From RBG-16-66-20 sp052386675 (GTDB lineage Bacteria > Pseudomonadota > Gammaproteobacteria > Burkholderiales > SG8-39), in the NCBI GenBank assembly GCA_052386675.1, contig JBQTJX010000009.1, forward strand, positions 55,170 through 119,169: 64,000 nucleotides of DNA, given 5' to 3'. The notes under the pieces are model-generated. The model had not been told where the DNA came from. It saw only the letters and a list, made by a program, of their open reading frames with translations, and made no database searches. Numbering within the stretch: position 1 is the stretch's first letter; every line of letters starts with the position of its first letter. Both the position numbers and the translations under genes were made by a program. Below, piece by piece: positions 7,916-16,130 of the stretch.

Positions 7916-8878
7916 ATGAAGCGCATCGCATTGCTGTTTGTCGCCGCCCTCGTCGCCGCAACGCAGGCATTCGCGCAGGACTGGCCGACCAAGCCGGTGA
8001 AGTTCATCGTTCCGTTCCCGCCGGGCGGCTCCGTGGATCCGCTGGCGCGCCTTGCCGGCGCCAAGCTGGGCGACGCGCTCAAGCAGCAGTTCGTGGTGGA
8101 GAATCGGCCCGGCGCGGGCGGCTCCATGGGCACCGCGATGGCCGCGAAGTCGGCGCCCGACGGCTACACCTTCGTGTTCGTGTTCGACTCGCACGGCGTC
8201 AACCAGGCCTTGATACGGAACCTGCCGTTCGACACCGCGAAGGACCTCGCGCCCGTGATGCTTGTGGGCCGCGCGCCGTACGCGATCGCGACCGCCGTGG
8301 CCAAGCCCTGGAAGAGCTTCGCCGAGGTGGTTGCCGCTTCGAAGGCGAAGCCCGACTCGGTCAGCATCGGCTCCATCGGCAACGGCACGCTGGGCCACCT
8401 GACGCTGGTAACGGCGCAGCAGATGGGCGGCTTCAAGCTGATCCACGCGCCCTTCACGGGCGGCGGGCCGATGAACCAGAACATCCTCGGTGGCCAGATC
8501 GACATGGGCATCGGCTCCATCGCGCTGCTGACGCCGCAGATTCGCGGCGGCAAGATGCGCGGCGTCGCGGTCGCGGGCGAGCAGCGCCTGGCCGCGTTTC
8601 CCGACGTGCCGACGCTCATCGAGCAGGGCTTCCCGGGCCTCACTGCGTACGCCTGGTGGGGCATCTTCACGCCGGCGGGCACGCCCAAGGCGATCATCGA
8701 CAGGATGCACGCCGAGCTGGTGAAGGTGTTCAACCTGGCGGACGTCCGCAAGACCCTGACCGAAGGAATGGGCATGGAACTCATTGTCAGCACGCCCGAG
8801 GCGCTGCAGCAGTGGACACTGGGCGAGATGGCCAAGTGGGGCAAGGTCATCAAGGACAACAACATCAAGGTGGATTAG
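7916..8878 (+). CDS. Bug/TctC-family periplasmic solute receptor
   Basis: A 320-residue periplasmic binding protein with a Sec signal peptide (about residues 1-20, ending AFAQ). The family motif WPTKPVKFIVPFPPGGSVD follows, then ENRPGAGGSMG. Members bind small carboxylates and similar ligands and feed tripartite tricarboxylate transporters, or act as orphan sensors. No tctA or tctB membrane gene is present. The ribosome-binding site TGAGGAGGAG sits just upstream. It is divergent from the dehalogenase-like gene with 84 bp between them, so the receptor could bind a haloaromatic or its product; that is inference. The DMT exporter starts seven bases after its stop. Confidence 0.93.
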   Translation: MKRIALLFVAALVAATQAFAQDWPTKPVKFIVPFPPGGSVDPLARLAGAKLGDALKQQFVVENRPGAGGSMGTAMAAKSAPDGYTFVFVFDSHGVNQALIRNLPFDTAKDLAPVMLVGRAPYAIATAVAKPWKSFAEVVAASKAKPDSVSIGSIGNGTLGHLTLVTAQQMGGFKLIHAPFTGGGPMNQNILGGQIDMGIGSIALLTPQIRGGKMRGVAVAGEQRLAAFPDVPTLIEQGFPGLTAYAWWGIFTPAGTPKAIIDRMHAELVKVFNLADVRKTLTEGMGMELIVSTPEALQQWTLGEMAKWGKVIKDNNIKVD

Positions 8879-8885
8879 GCGGGGC

Positions 8886-9779
8886 GTGACCGAGCAGCCC
8901 ATCCCCCGCTGGGTCGGGATCGCGCTGCTGCTGGCGATAGCGGTGGTGTTCGGCTCCAACCACGTTGCCGCCCGCATCGCCTTCGACCACGGCACCAACG
9001 TCACCACGGCGGTCGCGTTTCGCTCGGCGGGCACGGCACTGTTCGTGCTGGGCCTGCTGCTTGTGAACGGGGTGTCGCTGGCGCTGCCCGCGGCGACGCG
9101 CGGTCGCGCGGTGCTCATCGGTCTGATGCTCGCGGTGCAGAGCTACTGCCTGTACTCCGCCGTGGCGGTCATTCCGGTGGCGCTGGCGCTGCTCGCATTC
9201 CAGACTTTTCCCATGGTGCTGGCGCTGGTGTCCTGGGTGGCGGGCGGCGAGCGGCCGTCGCGCCGGGTGCTGCTCGCGATGCCGGTGGCACTGCTTGGCC
9301 TGGCGCTGGCGCTGGATGTGTATGGGAAAAGCGGGGACATCGCCGGGCGCTGGAGCGAGATCGGCGCCGGCGTGCTGTGGGCCACCGGCGCCTCGGTGTC
9401 CTTCGCCAGCGTGCTGTTCTTCACCACCAAGTGGCTGCCGGCGGTGGACGGCCGGCTGCGCAGCTTCATGATCATGAGCGTGGTGGCGGTGGTGACGATC
9501 ACCGGAGGCGCGGTGGCGGGCGATTTCCGGCTGCCGGCGGACAATACTGGTTGGGTGGCGCTGGTGCTGCTCGCCGCGCTGTACGGGACCGCGATCACTT
9601 CGCTGTTCGTGGTCCTGCCGCGGCTGGGCGCGGTGAACAATTCGGTGGTGCTCAATTTCGAGCCGATCGCGGTGCTCGCCATCGCCTGGATGGTGCTGGA
9701 CCAGAAGGTGGCGCCGCTGCAGATCCTGGGCGCCTTCATCGTCGTCGGCGCCATCATGGCCACCGGGAGAAAGCATTGA
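8886..9779 (+). CDS. DMT-superfamily transporter (EamA family)
   Basis: A 297-residue inner-membrane protein with about ten hydrophobic helices in two EamA repeats, for example IPRWVGIALLLAIAVVFGSN at the start and LGAFIVVGAIMATGRKH at the end. The GTG at 8886 is chosen because it begins just before the first helix and follows the receptor stop by seven bases; the longer frame overlaps the receptor gene. Drug/metabolite transporters of this group export amino acids, nucleosides or other small metabolites, and the substrate cannot be told. The stop overlaps the TTG start of the next gene (TTGA), so the two are coupled. Confidence 0.88.
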   Translation: MTEQPIPRWVGIALLLAIAVVFGSNHVAARIAFDHGTNVTTAVAFRSAGTALFVLGLLLVNGVSLALPAATRGRAVLIGLMLAVQSYCLYSAVAVIPVALALLAFQTFPMVLALVSWVAGGERPSRRVLLAMPVALLGLALALDVYGKSGDIAGRWSEIGAGVLWATGASVSFASVLFFTTKWLPAVDGRLRSFMIMSVVAVVTITGGAVAGDFRLPADNTGWVALVLLAALYGTAITSLFVVLPRLGAVNNSVVLNFEPIAVLAIAWMVLDQKVAPLQILGAFIVVGAIMATGRKH

Positions 9780-10405
9780 CGCGGTTTTGCATCGTTCGGC
9801 ATGGTGAAACGGCGTGGAATGCCGAGCACCGGGTGCAGGGGCAGCTGGATGTGCCCCTGAATGACACCGGCAGGCGGCAGGCGCAGGCCGTGGCATCGGT
9901 GCTGGGGAAGGAGCGCTTCTCGATCATCTATTCCAGCGACCTCGGGCGCGCGCGGCAGACCGCCGAGCCGACCGCGGCGGCGCTGGGGATGGAGGTGAAG
10001 CTGGATCCCGGCCTGCGCGAGCGCCACTATGGCATCTTCGAGACGCACACCTACGCGGAGGTGAAAGCAAAGTACCCGGAGGAGTACGCCCGCTTCGACG
10101 CCCGCGACCCGGACTTCGATTTCCGCACCGGGGAGAGCCTGAAGGATTTCTACGCGCGGGCGGTGCGGAGCATGACCGCGATCGCGGAACGGCACCCGGG
10201 CGAGGACGTTCTGGTCTTCACGCACGGCGGAATCCTCGACAAGCTGTATCGCTACATCACCGGGCTGTCGATGTCCGCGCCGCGCGAATTCGGCATCCCG
10301 AACTGCGGCATCAACCGCGTCGGCGCCGCGCCCGGTGGCTGGCAGATCCTCGCCTGGGCCGAGAAAGGCCACCTCAAGGCCGCCCTCGACGACCTGCCCC
10401 AGTAA
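9776..10405 (+). CDS. Histidine phosphatase (phosphoglycerate mutase-like)
   Basis: A 209-residue protein of the histidine phosphatase superfamily. The catalytic motif VRHGETAWN begins at residue 7, so His9 is the phospho-acceptor, and the second catalytic His lies in VFTHGGI near residue 150. SSDLGRARQTAE and the acid/base region LRERHYGIFE are also typical. The TTG at 9776 overlaps the preceding stop and is the only start that places RHG near the N terminus. Likely roles are broad phosphatase (GpmB/YtjC-like) or alpha-ribazole phosphatase; no cobalamin genes are adjacent. A strong hairpin terminator follows directly. Confidence 0.88.
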   Translation: MTRFCIVRHGETAWNAEHRVQGQLDVPLNDTGRRQAQAVASVLGKERFSIIYSSDLGRARQTAEPTAAALGMEVKLDPGLRERHYGIFETHTYAEVKAKYPEEYARFDARDPDFDFRTGESLKDFYARAVRSMTAIAERHPGEDVLVFTHGGILDKLYRYITGLSMSAPREFGIPNCGINRVGAAPGGWQILAWAEKGHLKAALDDLPQ

Positions 10406-10407
10406 AT

Positions 10408-10459
10408 CAGGGACGGACCACGATTTCCATGGCGGAAATCGTGGTCCGTCCCTGTTTTT
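10408..10459. repeat. GGGACGGACCACGATTT hairpin repeat acting as terminator, copy 1
   Basis: The left arm at 10408-10428 (starting CAGGGACGGACC) pairs over 21 bp with the right arm 10434-10454, with a five-base loop and then five T. It separates the convergent phosphatase and spermidine-synthase-like genes. The same arm sequence recurs at 16063, so it is a dispersed repeat. It resembles REP elements mobilised by RAYT (IS200-like) transposases, though no such transposase is in the window. Confidence 0.8.
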
Positions 10460-10463
10460 CAGG

Positions 10464-12521
10464 CTACTTCACGACCTTGAACAGGTTGTTGAAGCTGTCG
10501 GTCCAGGGCTGGAGGCCGGGGATGGCCTCGATCTTTTCCGCATCCTCGAAGCGCTTGTCGGCAGCGAGCTGCTCGTTGGCCGTCACCAGCACGTATTCGG
10601 TCCCGGAATAGCGGTCCTCGGACGGATCGTCGCTGATGCGGATCGCCTTCATGCCTTCGGCCTCGGCCACCAGCTTCAGCACCGGCGCCAGGCGCACGAA
10701 GCGGTTGGTGACGTTGTAGACGATGACCCCGCCCGGGGCGAGGTGGCGCTTGTAGGCCTGCAGCGCTTCGCGCGTGAGCAGGTGGATCGGGATCGAGCCG
10801 CTGGAGAACGCGTCCACCGACAGCAGGTCGAACTTCTGCGGCGGGTCGCGCTCCAGGTTGAGGCGCCCGTCGCCGGTGACCACCTCGATCTTCGCCTTGG
10901 AGCCCGACAGGTACCAGAACTGCTCGCGCGCGATCTTCACCACCTCCGGGTCGAGCTCGTAGATGCGGAAGGTGTCGCCGGATTCGCCCCACGCGGTGAA
11001 CACCCCCACGCCCAGGCCGACGATGCCGACGCGGCGCGGCCGGCCGCTGTAGAAGTCAAGCGCCCGCGCAATTCCGGATCCTGGGCCGAAGTAGCTGATC
11101 GGCTGCATGCGCAGTTCGGGGTCGGTGTACTGCCAGCCGTGGTTGATGACGCCGTGCACCAGGCTGCGCGTCGGGCTCTCCTCGGTGCCGCGCGGGTGCT
11201 CCTTGACGCGCAGGGTGCCGTAGAAGCTGCGCGTCACCAGCAGCGCGTTCTGGCGGATGTAGGACAGGTACTCCAGCGACAGCCAGCCCACCACGCCGGT
11301 GATCGCGATCGCGACCGCGGGCACGCCAATGCGGACCGCAGTCCAGGGAATCTCCGCGCGCGACTTCCAGGTCAGCCAGGCCGCGAGCAGCCCGCACGCG
11401 ACCAGCGACAGCGGCAGCTCGAGGTAGGTGTCGAAGACGCGCGGCGCGATCAGGCCGACGAACAGGCCCCCGGCGGCGCCGCCAACCGAGATCATGAGGT
11501 AGAAGCGCGTCAGGTACTTTGGCGCCGGCCGCATCGCCGCCAGTTCGCCGTGGCAGAACATGCAGGCGACGAACAGGCCCGCGCTGTAGAGCGCGATCGC
11601 GCCGCGGATGTCCATTACGCCCAGGTTGTCGAACAGGAAGTACGCCATGCCGGCGAGCAGCGCGAACAGGGCCGGCAGCGCCCAGGCGCGCGCGTACCAG
11701 CCGCTGCGACCGCGGCCGGTGCCGACGTCGAACACAAGGATGAAAGACAGCAGGTACAGCACCAGCGGCACGATCCACAGGAACGGCACCGAGGCGACGT
11801 TCTGCGTGATGTGGCTGGTGATCGCGAGCAGCATGAGCGAACCCAGGGCGGACAGGCCGAACCACATCAGGTAGGCGCCCGCGCCGGGCGCCGCGCCCGC
11901 ATCGGCCGGCACGGAGGCCGTCGCGACGGATTGCTCGGTGGTGGTGCCGGTCGCCTTCCAGGCCGAGGCCGCGCACAGCACCGCAAACAGGACGTACAGC
12001 GCGCTCCAGCCCCAGGCCTGCGCGGCGAGCGTGGTCGCCGGCTCGATCACCGGAGGGTAGGCGATGAGCGCAAGCAGCGAGGCCAGGTTCGACAGCGCGA
12101 ACAGGCGGTACACCGTGCCGCTGGGGAAACTGCGCGCGAACCAGGCCTGCACCAGCGGCCCGGTGGTGGAGAGCAGGAAATAGGGCAGGCCGATGGTGGC
12201 GGCCAGCAGCAGCAGGATGCGGCCGCCCGGCTCGGTGTCCGGGTCCGGCTTCCAGGACTCGTTCGCGAGGATCGGCAGGAAGGCGAGGCTGGCGACGAGC
12301 AGCGCGGTGTGCAGGATCGCCTGCGCGCGCGGCGCGAGCTTGCGGCTCACCGCATCCGAGTAGGCATAGCCGGCGAGCAGCACCAGCTGGAAGAACACCA
12401 TGCAGGTGGTCCAGACCGCGGCAGTGCCGCCGAACCAGGGCAGGATCTGCTTGGCGATGATGGGTTGCACCAGGAACAGCAGGAACGCGCTGGTGAAGAC
12501 CGTGGCGGCGAAGAGAATCAT
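10464..12521 (-). CDS. Membrane-fused spermidine-synthase-like protein
   Basis: A 685-residue fusion. The first 430 residues or so are a chain of hydrophobic helices beginning ILFAATVFTSAFLLFLVQP (MFS-like). The C-terminal 240 are a spermidine-synthase-type Rossmann fold with VGIVGLGVGVFTAWG, YELDPEVVKIA, VTGDGR and LLSVDAFSSGSIP. Aminopropyltransferases use decarboxylated SAM, but in these membrane fusions the DAF/DAY proton-acceptor region and substrate are uncertain and many copies are not true polyamine enzymes. It lies alone on the minus strand, 24 bp after srkA in the same direction. No speD is nearby. I would call it spermidine-synthase-like rather than SpeE. Confidence 0.85.
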   Translation of the reverse strand: MILFAATVFTSAFLLFLVQPIIAKQILPWFGGTAAVWTTCMVFFQLVLLAGYAYSDAVSRKLAPRAQAILHTALLVASLAFLPILANESWKPDPDTEPGGRILLLLAATIGLPYFLLSTTGPLVQAWFARSFPSGTVYRLFALSNLASLLALIAYPPVIEPATTLAAQAWGWSALYVLFAVLCAASAWKATGTTTEQSVATASVPADAGAAPGAGAYLMWFGLSALGSLMLLAITSHITQNVASVPFLWIVPLVLYLLSFILVFDVGTGRGRSGWYARAWALPALFALLAGMAYFLFDNLGVMDIRGAIALYSAGLFVACMFCHGELAAMRPAPKYLTRFYLMISVGGAAGGLFVGLIAPRVFDTYLELPLSLVACGLLAAWLTWKSRAEIPWTAVRIGVPAVAIAITGVVGWLSLEYLSYIRQNALLVTRSFYGTLRVKEHPRGTEESPTRSLVHGVINHGWQYTDPELRMQPISYFGPGSGIARALDFYSGRPRRVGIVGLGVGVFTAWGESGDTFRIYELDPEVVKIAREQFWYLSGSKAKIEVVTGDGRLNLERDPPQKFDLLSVDAFSSGSIPIHLLTREALQAYKRHLAPGGVIVYNVTNRFVRLAPVLKLVAEAEGMKAIRISDDPSEDRYSGTEYVLVTANEQLAADKRFEDAEKIEAIPGLQPWTDSFNNLFKVVK

Positions 12522-12545
12522 GGAGGCCCGCGAAAAAAGCCGTGA

Positions 12546-13553
12546 TTATCCCTGATATTCCAGGGGATCTTCCTCCATGGCGGCGGTCTGCTCGCGCAGC
12601 TCCAGGATCCGGTCCTGCCAGTAGCGCTGGGTGTTGAACCAGGGGAAGGCGGCGGGGAAGGCCGGATCGTCCCAGCGCCGGGCGATCCAGGCCGAGTAGT
12701 GCAGCAGGCGCAGGGTGCGCAGCGGCTCGACCAGGCGCAACTCGTCGGCGTTGAAATCATGAAAGCGGCGATAGCCGTCCAGCAGCGCCTTGAGCGAGCG
12801 GGTCGCGCCCTCGCGGTCACCCGGCAGCATCATCCACAGGTCCTGCACCGCGGGTCCCATGCGGGCGTCGTCGAAATCCACGAAATGCGGGCCGCGGTCG
12901 GTCCAGAGCACGTTTCCGGCATGGACGTCGCCGTGCAGGCGCAGGGACCTGACGGCACCGGTCAGCCTGAAGACCTCCGCGACGCGCGCCAGCGCCTGCT
13001 CGGAGACGGTTTCCCACGCTGCCCGGACATCCGGAGGGATCATGCCCGAGTCGAGCAGCCACTGCCGCGGTTCGGTGCCGAAGGCCTCGATGTCCAGCGC
13101 CGGGCGCCGGGCGAACTTCCGGGTGGCGCCGACGGCGTGGATGCGGCCCAGGAACCGGCCGATCCATTCCAGCACTTCCTCGTTCTCCAGCTCGGGTGTG
13201 CGGCCGCCGCGGCGCGGGAACACCGCGAAGCGAAAGCCGCCGAACGCGTGCAATGTCCTGCCGCCGCCGGCCAGCGGCGCGATCACCGGGATCTCGCGTT
13301 CAGACAGTTCGGTAGCGAAGGCGTGTTCCTCCAGGATCTGCTCGTCGCTCCAGCGGCCGGGGCGGTAGAACTTCGCGACCACGACACCGGGAGATTCTTC
13401 CGGTCCTTCTCCCGTGTCATCTTCCAGGTTCACCTGGTAGACGCGGTTCTCGTAGCTGTTCAACGCGAGCAGGCGGCCGTCACCGCGCCAGCCGGCGCTG
13501 TCGAGCGCGTCGAGCACCATGTCCGGCGTCAGTCCGTCGTAGGCGGGGGGCAT
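12546..13553 (-). CDS. srkA: Stress response kinase A
   Basis: A 335-residue Ser/Thr kinase of the RdoA/YihE family with an aminoglycoside-phosphotransferase-like fold. The catalytic loop LHGDVHAGNVLW near residue 213 and metal-binding FVDFDDARMGPAVQDLW near 232 match the E. coli family closely, as does the N-terminal ALNSYENRVYQV. The length matches the usual 325-335. In E. coli it protects cells from programmed death under envelope and oxidative stress. An insertion rich in Glu/Gly/Pro around residue 47 is unusual. It is divergent from mlaF with 41 bp between starts, where a TAGACT -10-like box serves mlaF. Cytoplasmic. Confidence 0.95.
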   Translation of the reverse strand: MPPAYDGLTPDMVLDALDSAGWRGDGRLLALNSYENRVYQVNLEDDTGEGPEESPGVVVAKFYRPGRWSDEQILEEHAFATELSEREIPVIAPLAGGGRTLHAFGGFRFAVFPRRGGRTPELENEEVLEWIGRFLGRIHAVGATRKFARRPALDIEAFGTEPRQWLLDSGMIPPDVRAAWETVSEQALARVAEVFRLTGAVRSLRLHGDVHAGNVLWTDRGPHFVDFDDARMGPAVQDLWMMLPGDREGATRSLKALLDGYRRFHDFNADELRLVEPLRTLRLLHYSAWIARRWDDPAFPAAFPWFNTQRYWQDRILELREQTAAMEEDPLEYQG

Positions 13554-13594
13554 GCGTCAATGGTACGTCGCATCTGGGCTAGACTTGCGCCTCC

Positions 13595-14434
13595 ATGCAG
13601 GGCGACGACATCCTGGTCGAAGTCTCCGACCTCCACTTCAACTACGGCGCGCTGCCGATCTTCCGCGGCCTGTCGCTGAAAATCCCGCGCGGCAAGGTGG
13701 TGGCCATCCTCGGCGGCTCGGGCAGCGGCAAATCCACGCTGCTGAAGTTGATCAGCGGCCAGCTCGACCCGTCGCGCGGCTGGGTTCGGGCGGCGGGCAA
13801 GCTGGTGCACAAGCTGCCCACGGACGAGCTCTACGCGCTGCGCCGCAAGATGGGCATGATGTTCCAGGTCTCGGGCCTGTTCAGCGACCTGTCGGTCTAC
13901 GAGAACATCGCCTTCCCGATCCGCGAGCACCACAACCTGCCCGAGGAACTGGTGCGGCCGCTGGTGCTGATGAAGCTGGACGCGGTCGGCCTGCGCGGCG
14001 CGCGCGACATGATGCCCTCGGACCTCTCCGGCGGCATGGCGCGGCGCGTGGCGCTGGCGCGCGCCATCGCCACCGATCCGCTGCTGGCGATGTATGACGA
14101 GCCCTTCGGCGGCCTTGACCCGATCTCGCTCAACGCGATCGCGCAGTTGATCCGGAAGCTGAACGATGCGCTCGGCCTGACCTCGGTGGTGGTCACCTAC
14201 GATGTCTCGGAGTCGCTCAAGCTGGTGGACTACCTGTACGTCATTGCCGACGGGCGCCTGGTGGGCGAGGGCGCGCCCGACGAGTTGCTCAACTCCGAGG
14301 ACCCGTTCCTGAAGCAGTTCCTGCACGCCCTGCCCGACGGGCCGGTGCGCTTCCACTTCCCCGCCCCGACCCTGGACGAGTCGCTGCGGCTGAAGGCTCC
14401 CGGCAGTTACGCCGCTACGCCTTCTGCGGAATGA
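13595..14434 (+). CDS. mlaF: ABC transporter ATPase of the phospholipid-trafficking Mla type
   Basis: A 279-residue ATPase with Walker A GGSGSGKST near residue 43, Q-loop MMFQVSGLF, signature LSGGMARR and Walker B LLAMYDEP followed by FGGLDP. The ARR after the signature and the overall similarity point to MlaF/Mkl, which powers retrograde phospholipid transport with the MlaE permease. The switch position reads VVVTYDVSES: a Tyr stands where most ABC ATPases have the H-loop His. No mlaE, mlaD, mlaC or mlaB follows, so the gene is detached from its partners. Its last 20 bp overlap the 3' end of the convergent msrB. Confidence 0.88.
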   Translation: MQGDDILVEVSDLHFNYGALPIFRGLSLKIPRGKVVAILGGSGSGKSTLLKLISGQLDPSRGWVRAAGKLVHKLPTDELYALRRKMGMMFQVSGLFSDLSVYENIAFPIREHHNLPEELVRPLVLMKLDAVGLRGARDMMPSDLSGGMARRVALARAIATDPLLAMYDEPFGGLDPISLNAIAQLIRKLNDALGLTSVVVTYDVSESLKLVDYLYVIADGRLVGEGAPDELLNSEDPFLKQFLHALPDGPVRFHFPAPTLDESLRLKAPGSYAATPSAE

Positions 14435-14978
14435 AGGTCAGCGCCACGCCGTTGTTGCAGTAGCGCTGGCGCGTCGGCGGCGGGCCGTCGTCGAACACGT
14501 GGCCGTGGTGCCCGCCGCAGCGGATGCAGTGGTATTCCGTGCGCGGGTAGATCAGGTAGAAATCCTTCTTGATGCCGAACACCCCCGGGATGGTGGTGAA
14601 GAACGACGGCCAGCCGGTGCCGCTGTCGAACTTCATTGCCGATGTGAACAGGGGCAGGCCGCAGCCGGCGCAGGCGAACACGCCGGGGCGCTTTTCTCGA
14701 TCCAGCGGGCTGGTGCCGGCGCGCTCGGTGCCTTCCTCGCGCAGCACCTTGTAGGCGGGCTGTGGCAGGCGCTTGGCCCACTCTTCCTTCTTCAGTTCGA
14801 GTTTCTGCGCCGCGTCGGGAATCTGCGTCCCGGGGGCGAGCAGGGTCTTCCAGTTCTTCTGCAGGTCTTCGATGTCTTTCATGGTCCTGGGCTGGGCGTG
14901 GGCGGGTTGGATATGCGCCGCGAACGGGGTCACGACGGGGGTCGCGGCGAGGAACTTGAGCAGGGTGCGGCGCTGCAT
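14415..14978 (-). CDS. msrB: Exported peptide-methionine (R)-S-oxide reductase
   Basis: A 187-residue MsrB with an N-terminal signal that starts with twin arginine (MQRRTLLKFLAA) and ends near AHAQP, so the enzyme acts in the periplasm. Zinc-binding pairs are CAGC near residue 103 and CIRCGGHHGH near 152. The catalytic Cys lies in RYCNNGVAL near 175, where many relatives read RYCVNSASL. It reduces the R form of methionine sulfoxide in oxidised envelope proteins. It stands alone, convergent with mlaF and overlapping it by 20 bp. A tail of conserved methionine-repair residues and a normal length make the assignment firm; the mode of export (Tat or Sec) is inferred. Confidence 0.94.
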   Translation of the reverse strand: MQRRTLLKFLAATPVVTPFAAHIQPAHAQPRTMKDIEDLQKNWKTLLAPGTQIPDAAQKLELKKEEWAKRLPQPAYKVLREEGTERAGTSPLDREKRPGVFACAGCGLPLFTSAMKFDSGTGWPSFFTTIPGVFGIKKDFYLIYPRTEYHCIRCGGHHGHVFDDGPPPTRQRYCNNGVALTFIPQKA

Positions 14979-15078
14979 TTCGGTCTCCTTGGGTGCCTGT
15001 TCCGCGTTGGTCGGCTTCCGCGGTGCATCCTGACGGGGTCTAATCTATCATTGGGCCCTTCCTGAGGAGGAGAACGCC

Positions 15079-16044
15079 ATGAAACGGACACTATTCCTCG
15101 CCGCCCTGCTGACCGCGGGACTGGCGCAGGCGCAGGACTACCCGACCAAGCCGGTCTCCATGATCGCGCCGTTCCCGCCCGGAGGCGTCGCCGACATCGT
15201 CGGCCGGCCGCTGGCGGCCAGCATGGAGAAGACACTCGGTCGCCCGGTGCTGGTGGTGAACCGCAGCGGGGCCGGCGGCGCAGTGGGCACTACCGCGGTG
15301 GCGAAGGCCGCGCCCGACGGCTACACCATCCTGATGTCGCTGTCCTCGATTTCCATCTTCCCGGTTTCCGACCCTATCAATGGCAAGCCGGCGCCCTACA
15401 CGCTGGCCGATTTCGCGCCGATCGCGCTGGTGACTTCCGATCCGACGGTGCTCGTCGTGGCGGCCGATGCACCGTTCAAGACCATCCAGGAATTCATCGC
15501 TTCGGCTCGCGCCTATCCAGGCCAGATGAACTACTCGTCCTCGGGCGTCTACGGCACCCTGCACGTGGCGATGGAGATGTTCGCCGGCGCCGCCGGGATC
15601 CGGATGTTCCATGTTCCCTATCAGGGCGGCGGCCCGGCGGTTGCGGCGCTGCTGGGCGGCCAGGTGCACGCGCTTGCCTCCGGTCCGGCGGCCGCGATCG
15701 GCCAGATCAAAGGTGGAAAAATGCGCGCGCTCGCCGGCTGGGGGGACAAACGCCTGCCGATGATGCCGGACCTGCCCACCTTCAAGGAGCTGGGCTACAA
15801 GGACGTCGAGTTCTACATCTGGTCGGGCGTGTTCGCGCCCGCGGCCACGCCGGCGCCGGTGATCGCCAGGCTGCGCGCCGCGGTGCGCGCCGCGGTGAAC
15901 GATCCGCAGTTCAGGGGCGCGATGGAGAAGGTCTCGACCCCGATCAGCTACCTGGACGCGCCGGAGTTCGCGCAGTTCCTGGCCAGGGACGCCGCTCGCC
16001 TCAAGGTCGCCGTCGAGAAAATCGGCAAGGTCGGTACAAAGTAA
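15079..16044 (+). CDS. Bug/TctC-family periplasmic solute receptor
   Basis: A 321-residue receptor with a Sec signal (residues 1-19, ending AQAQ), the YPTKPVSMIAPFPPGG motif and the NRSGAGGAVG loop of the TctC fold. The leader CCTGAGGAGGAG is nearly the same as that of the receptor at 7916, which points to a shared, strong ribosome-binding design. It is monocistronic, bounded by the msrB promoter region on the left and a hairpin terminator on the right. No transporter subunits or enzymes are adjacent, so its ligand cannot be guessed. Confidence 0.92.
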   Translation: MKRTLFLAALLTAGLAQAQDYPTKPVSMIAPFPPGGVADIVGRPLAASMEKTLGRPVLVVNRSGAGGAVGTTAVAKAAPDGYTILMSLSSISIFPVSDPINGKPAPYTLADFAPIALVTSDPTVLVVAADAPFKTIQEFIASARAYPGQMNYSSSGVYGTLHVAMEMFAGAAGIRMFHVPYQGGGPAVAALLGGQVHALASGPAAAIGQIKGGKMRALAGWGDKRLPMMPDLPTFKELGYKDVEFYIWSGVFAPAATPAPVIARLRAAVRAAVNDPQFRGAMEKVSTPISYLDAPEFAQFLARDAARLKVAVEKIGKVGTK

Positions 16045-16055
16045 TCCGGCATCCC

Positions 16056-16130
16056 CAAAAACAGGGACGGACCACGATTTCCCCGGAAGGAAACGCGGGG
16101 GAATCGTGGTCCGTCCCTATTTCTTTTTTG
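16056..16130. repeat. GGGACGGACCACGATTT hairpin repeat acting as bidirectional terminator, copy 2
   Basis: The left arm 16063-16084 pairs with the right arm 16097-16118 across a 12-base loop with one G-T wobble. A run of A precedes it (CCCCAAAAAC) and T-rich sequence follows it (TTTCTTTTTT), so it can terminate transcription from both sides. It lies between convergent genes, and its right arm runs into the last codons of the leftward gene. Arm sequence shared with the copy at 10408. Confidence 0.78.

Noticed and set aside
10335..12545. 736-residue rightward open frame
   Set aside because: Shadow of the membrane-fused spermidine-synthase-like gene; Gln/Arg/His-rich with no fold signature.
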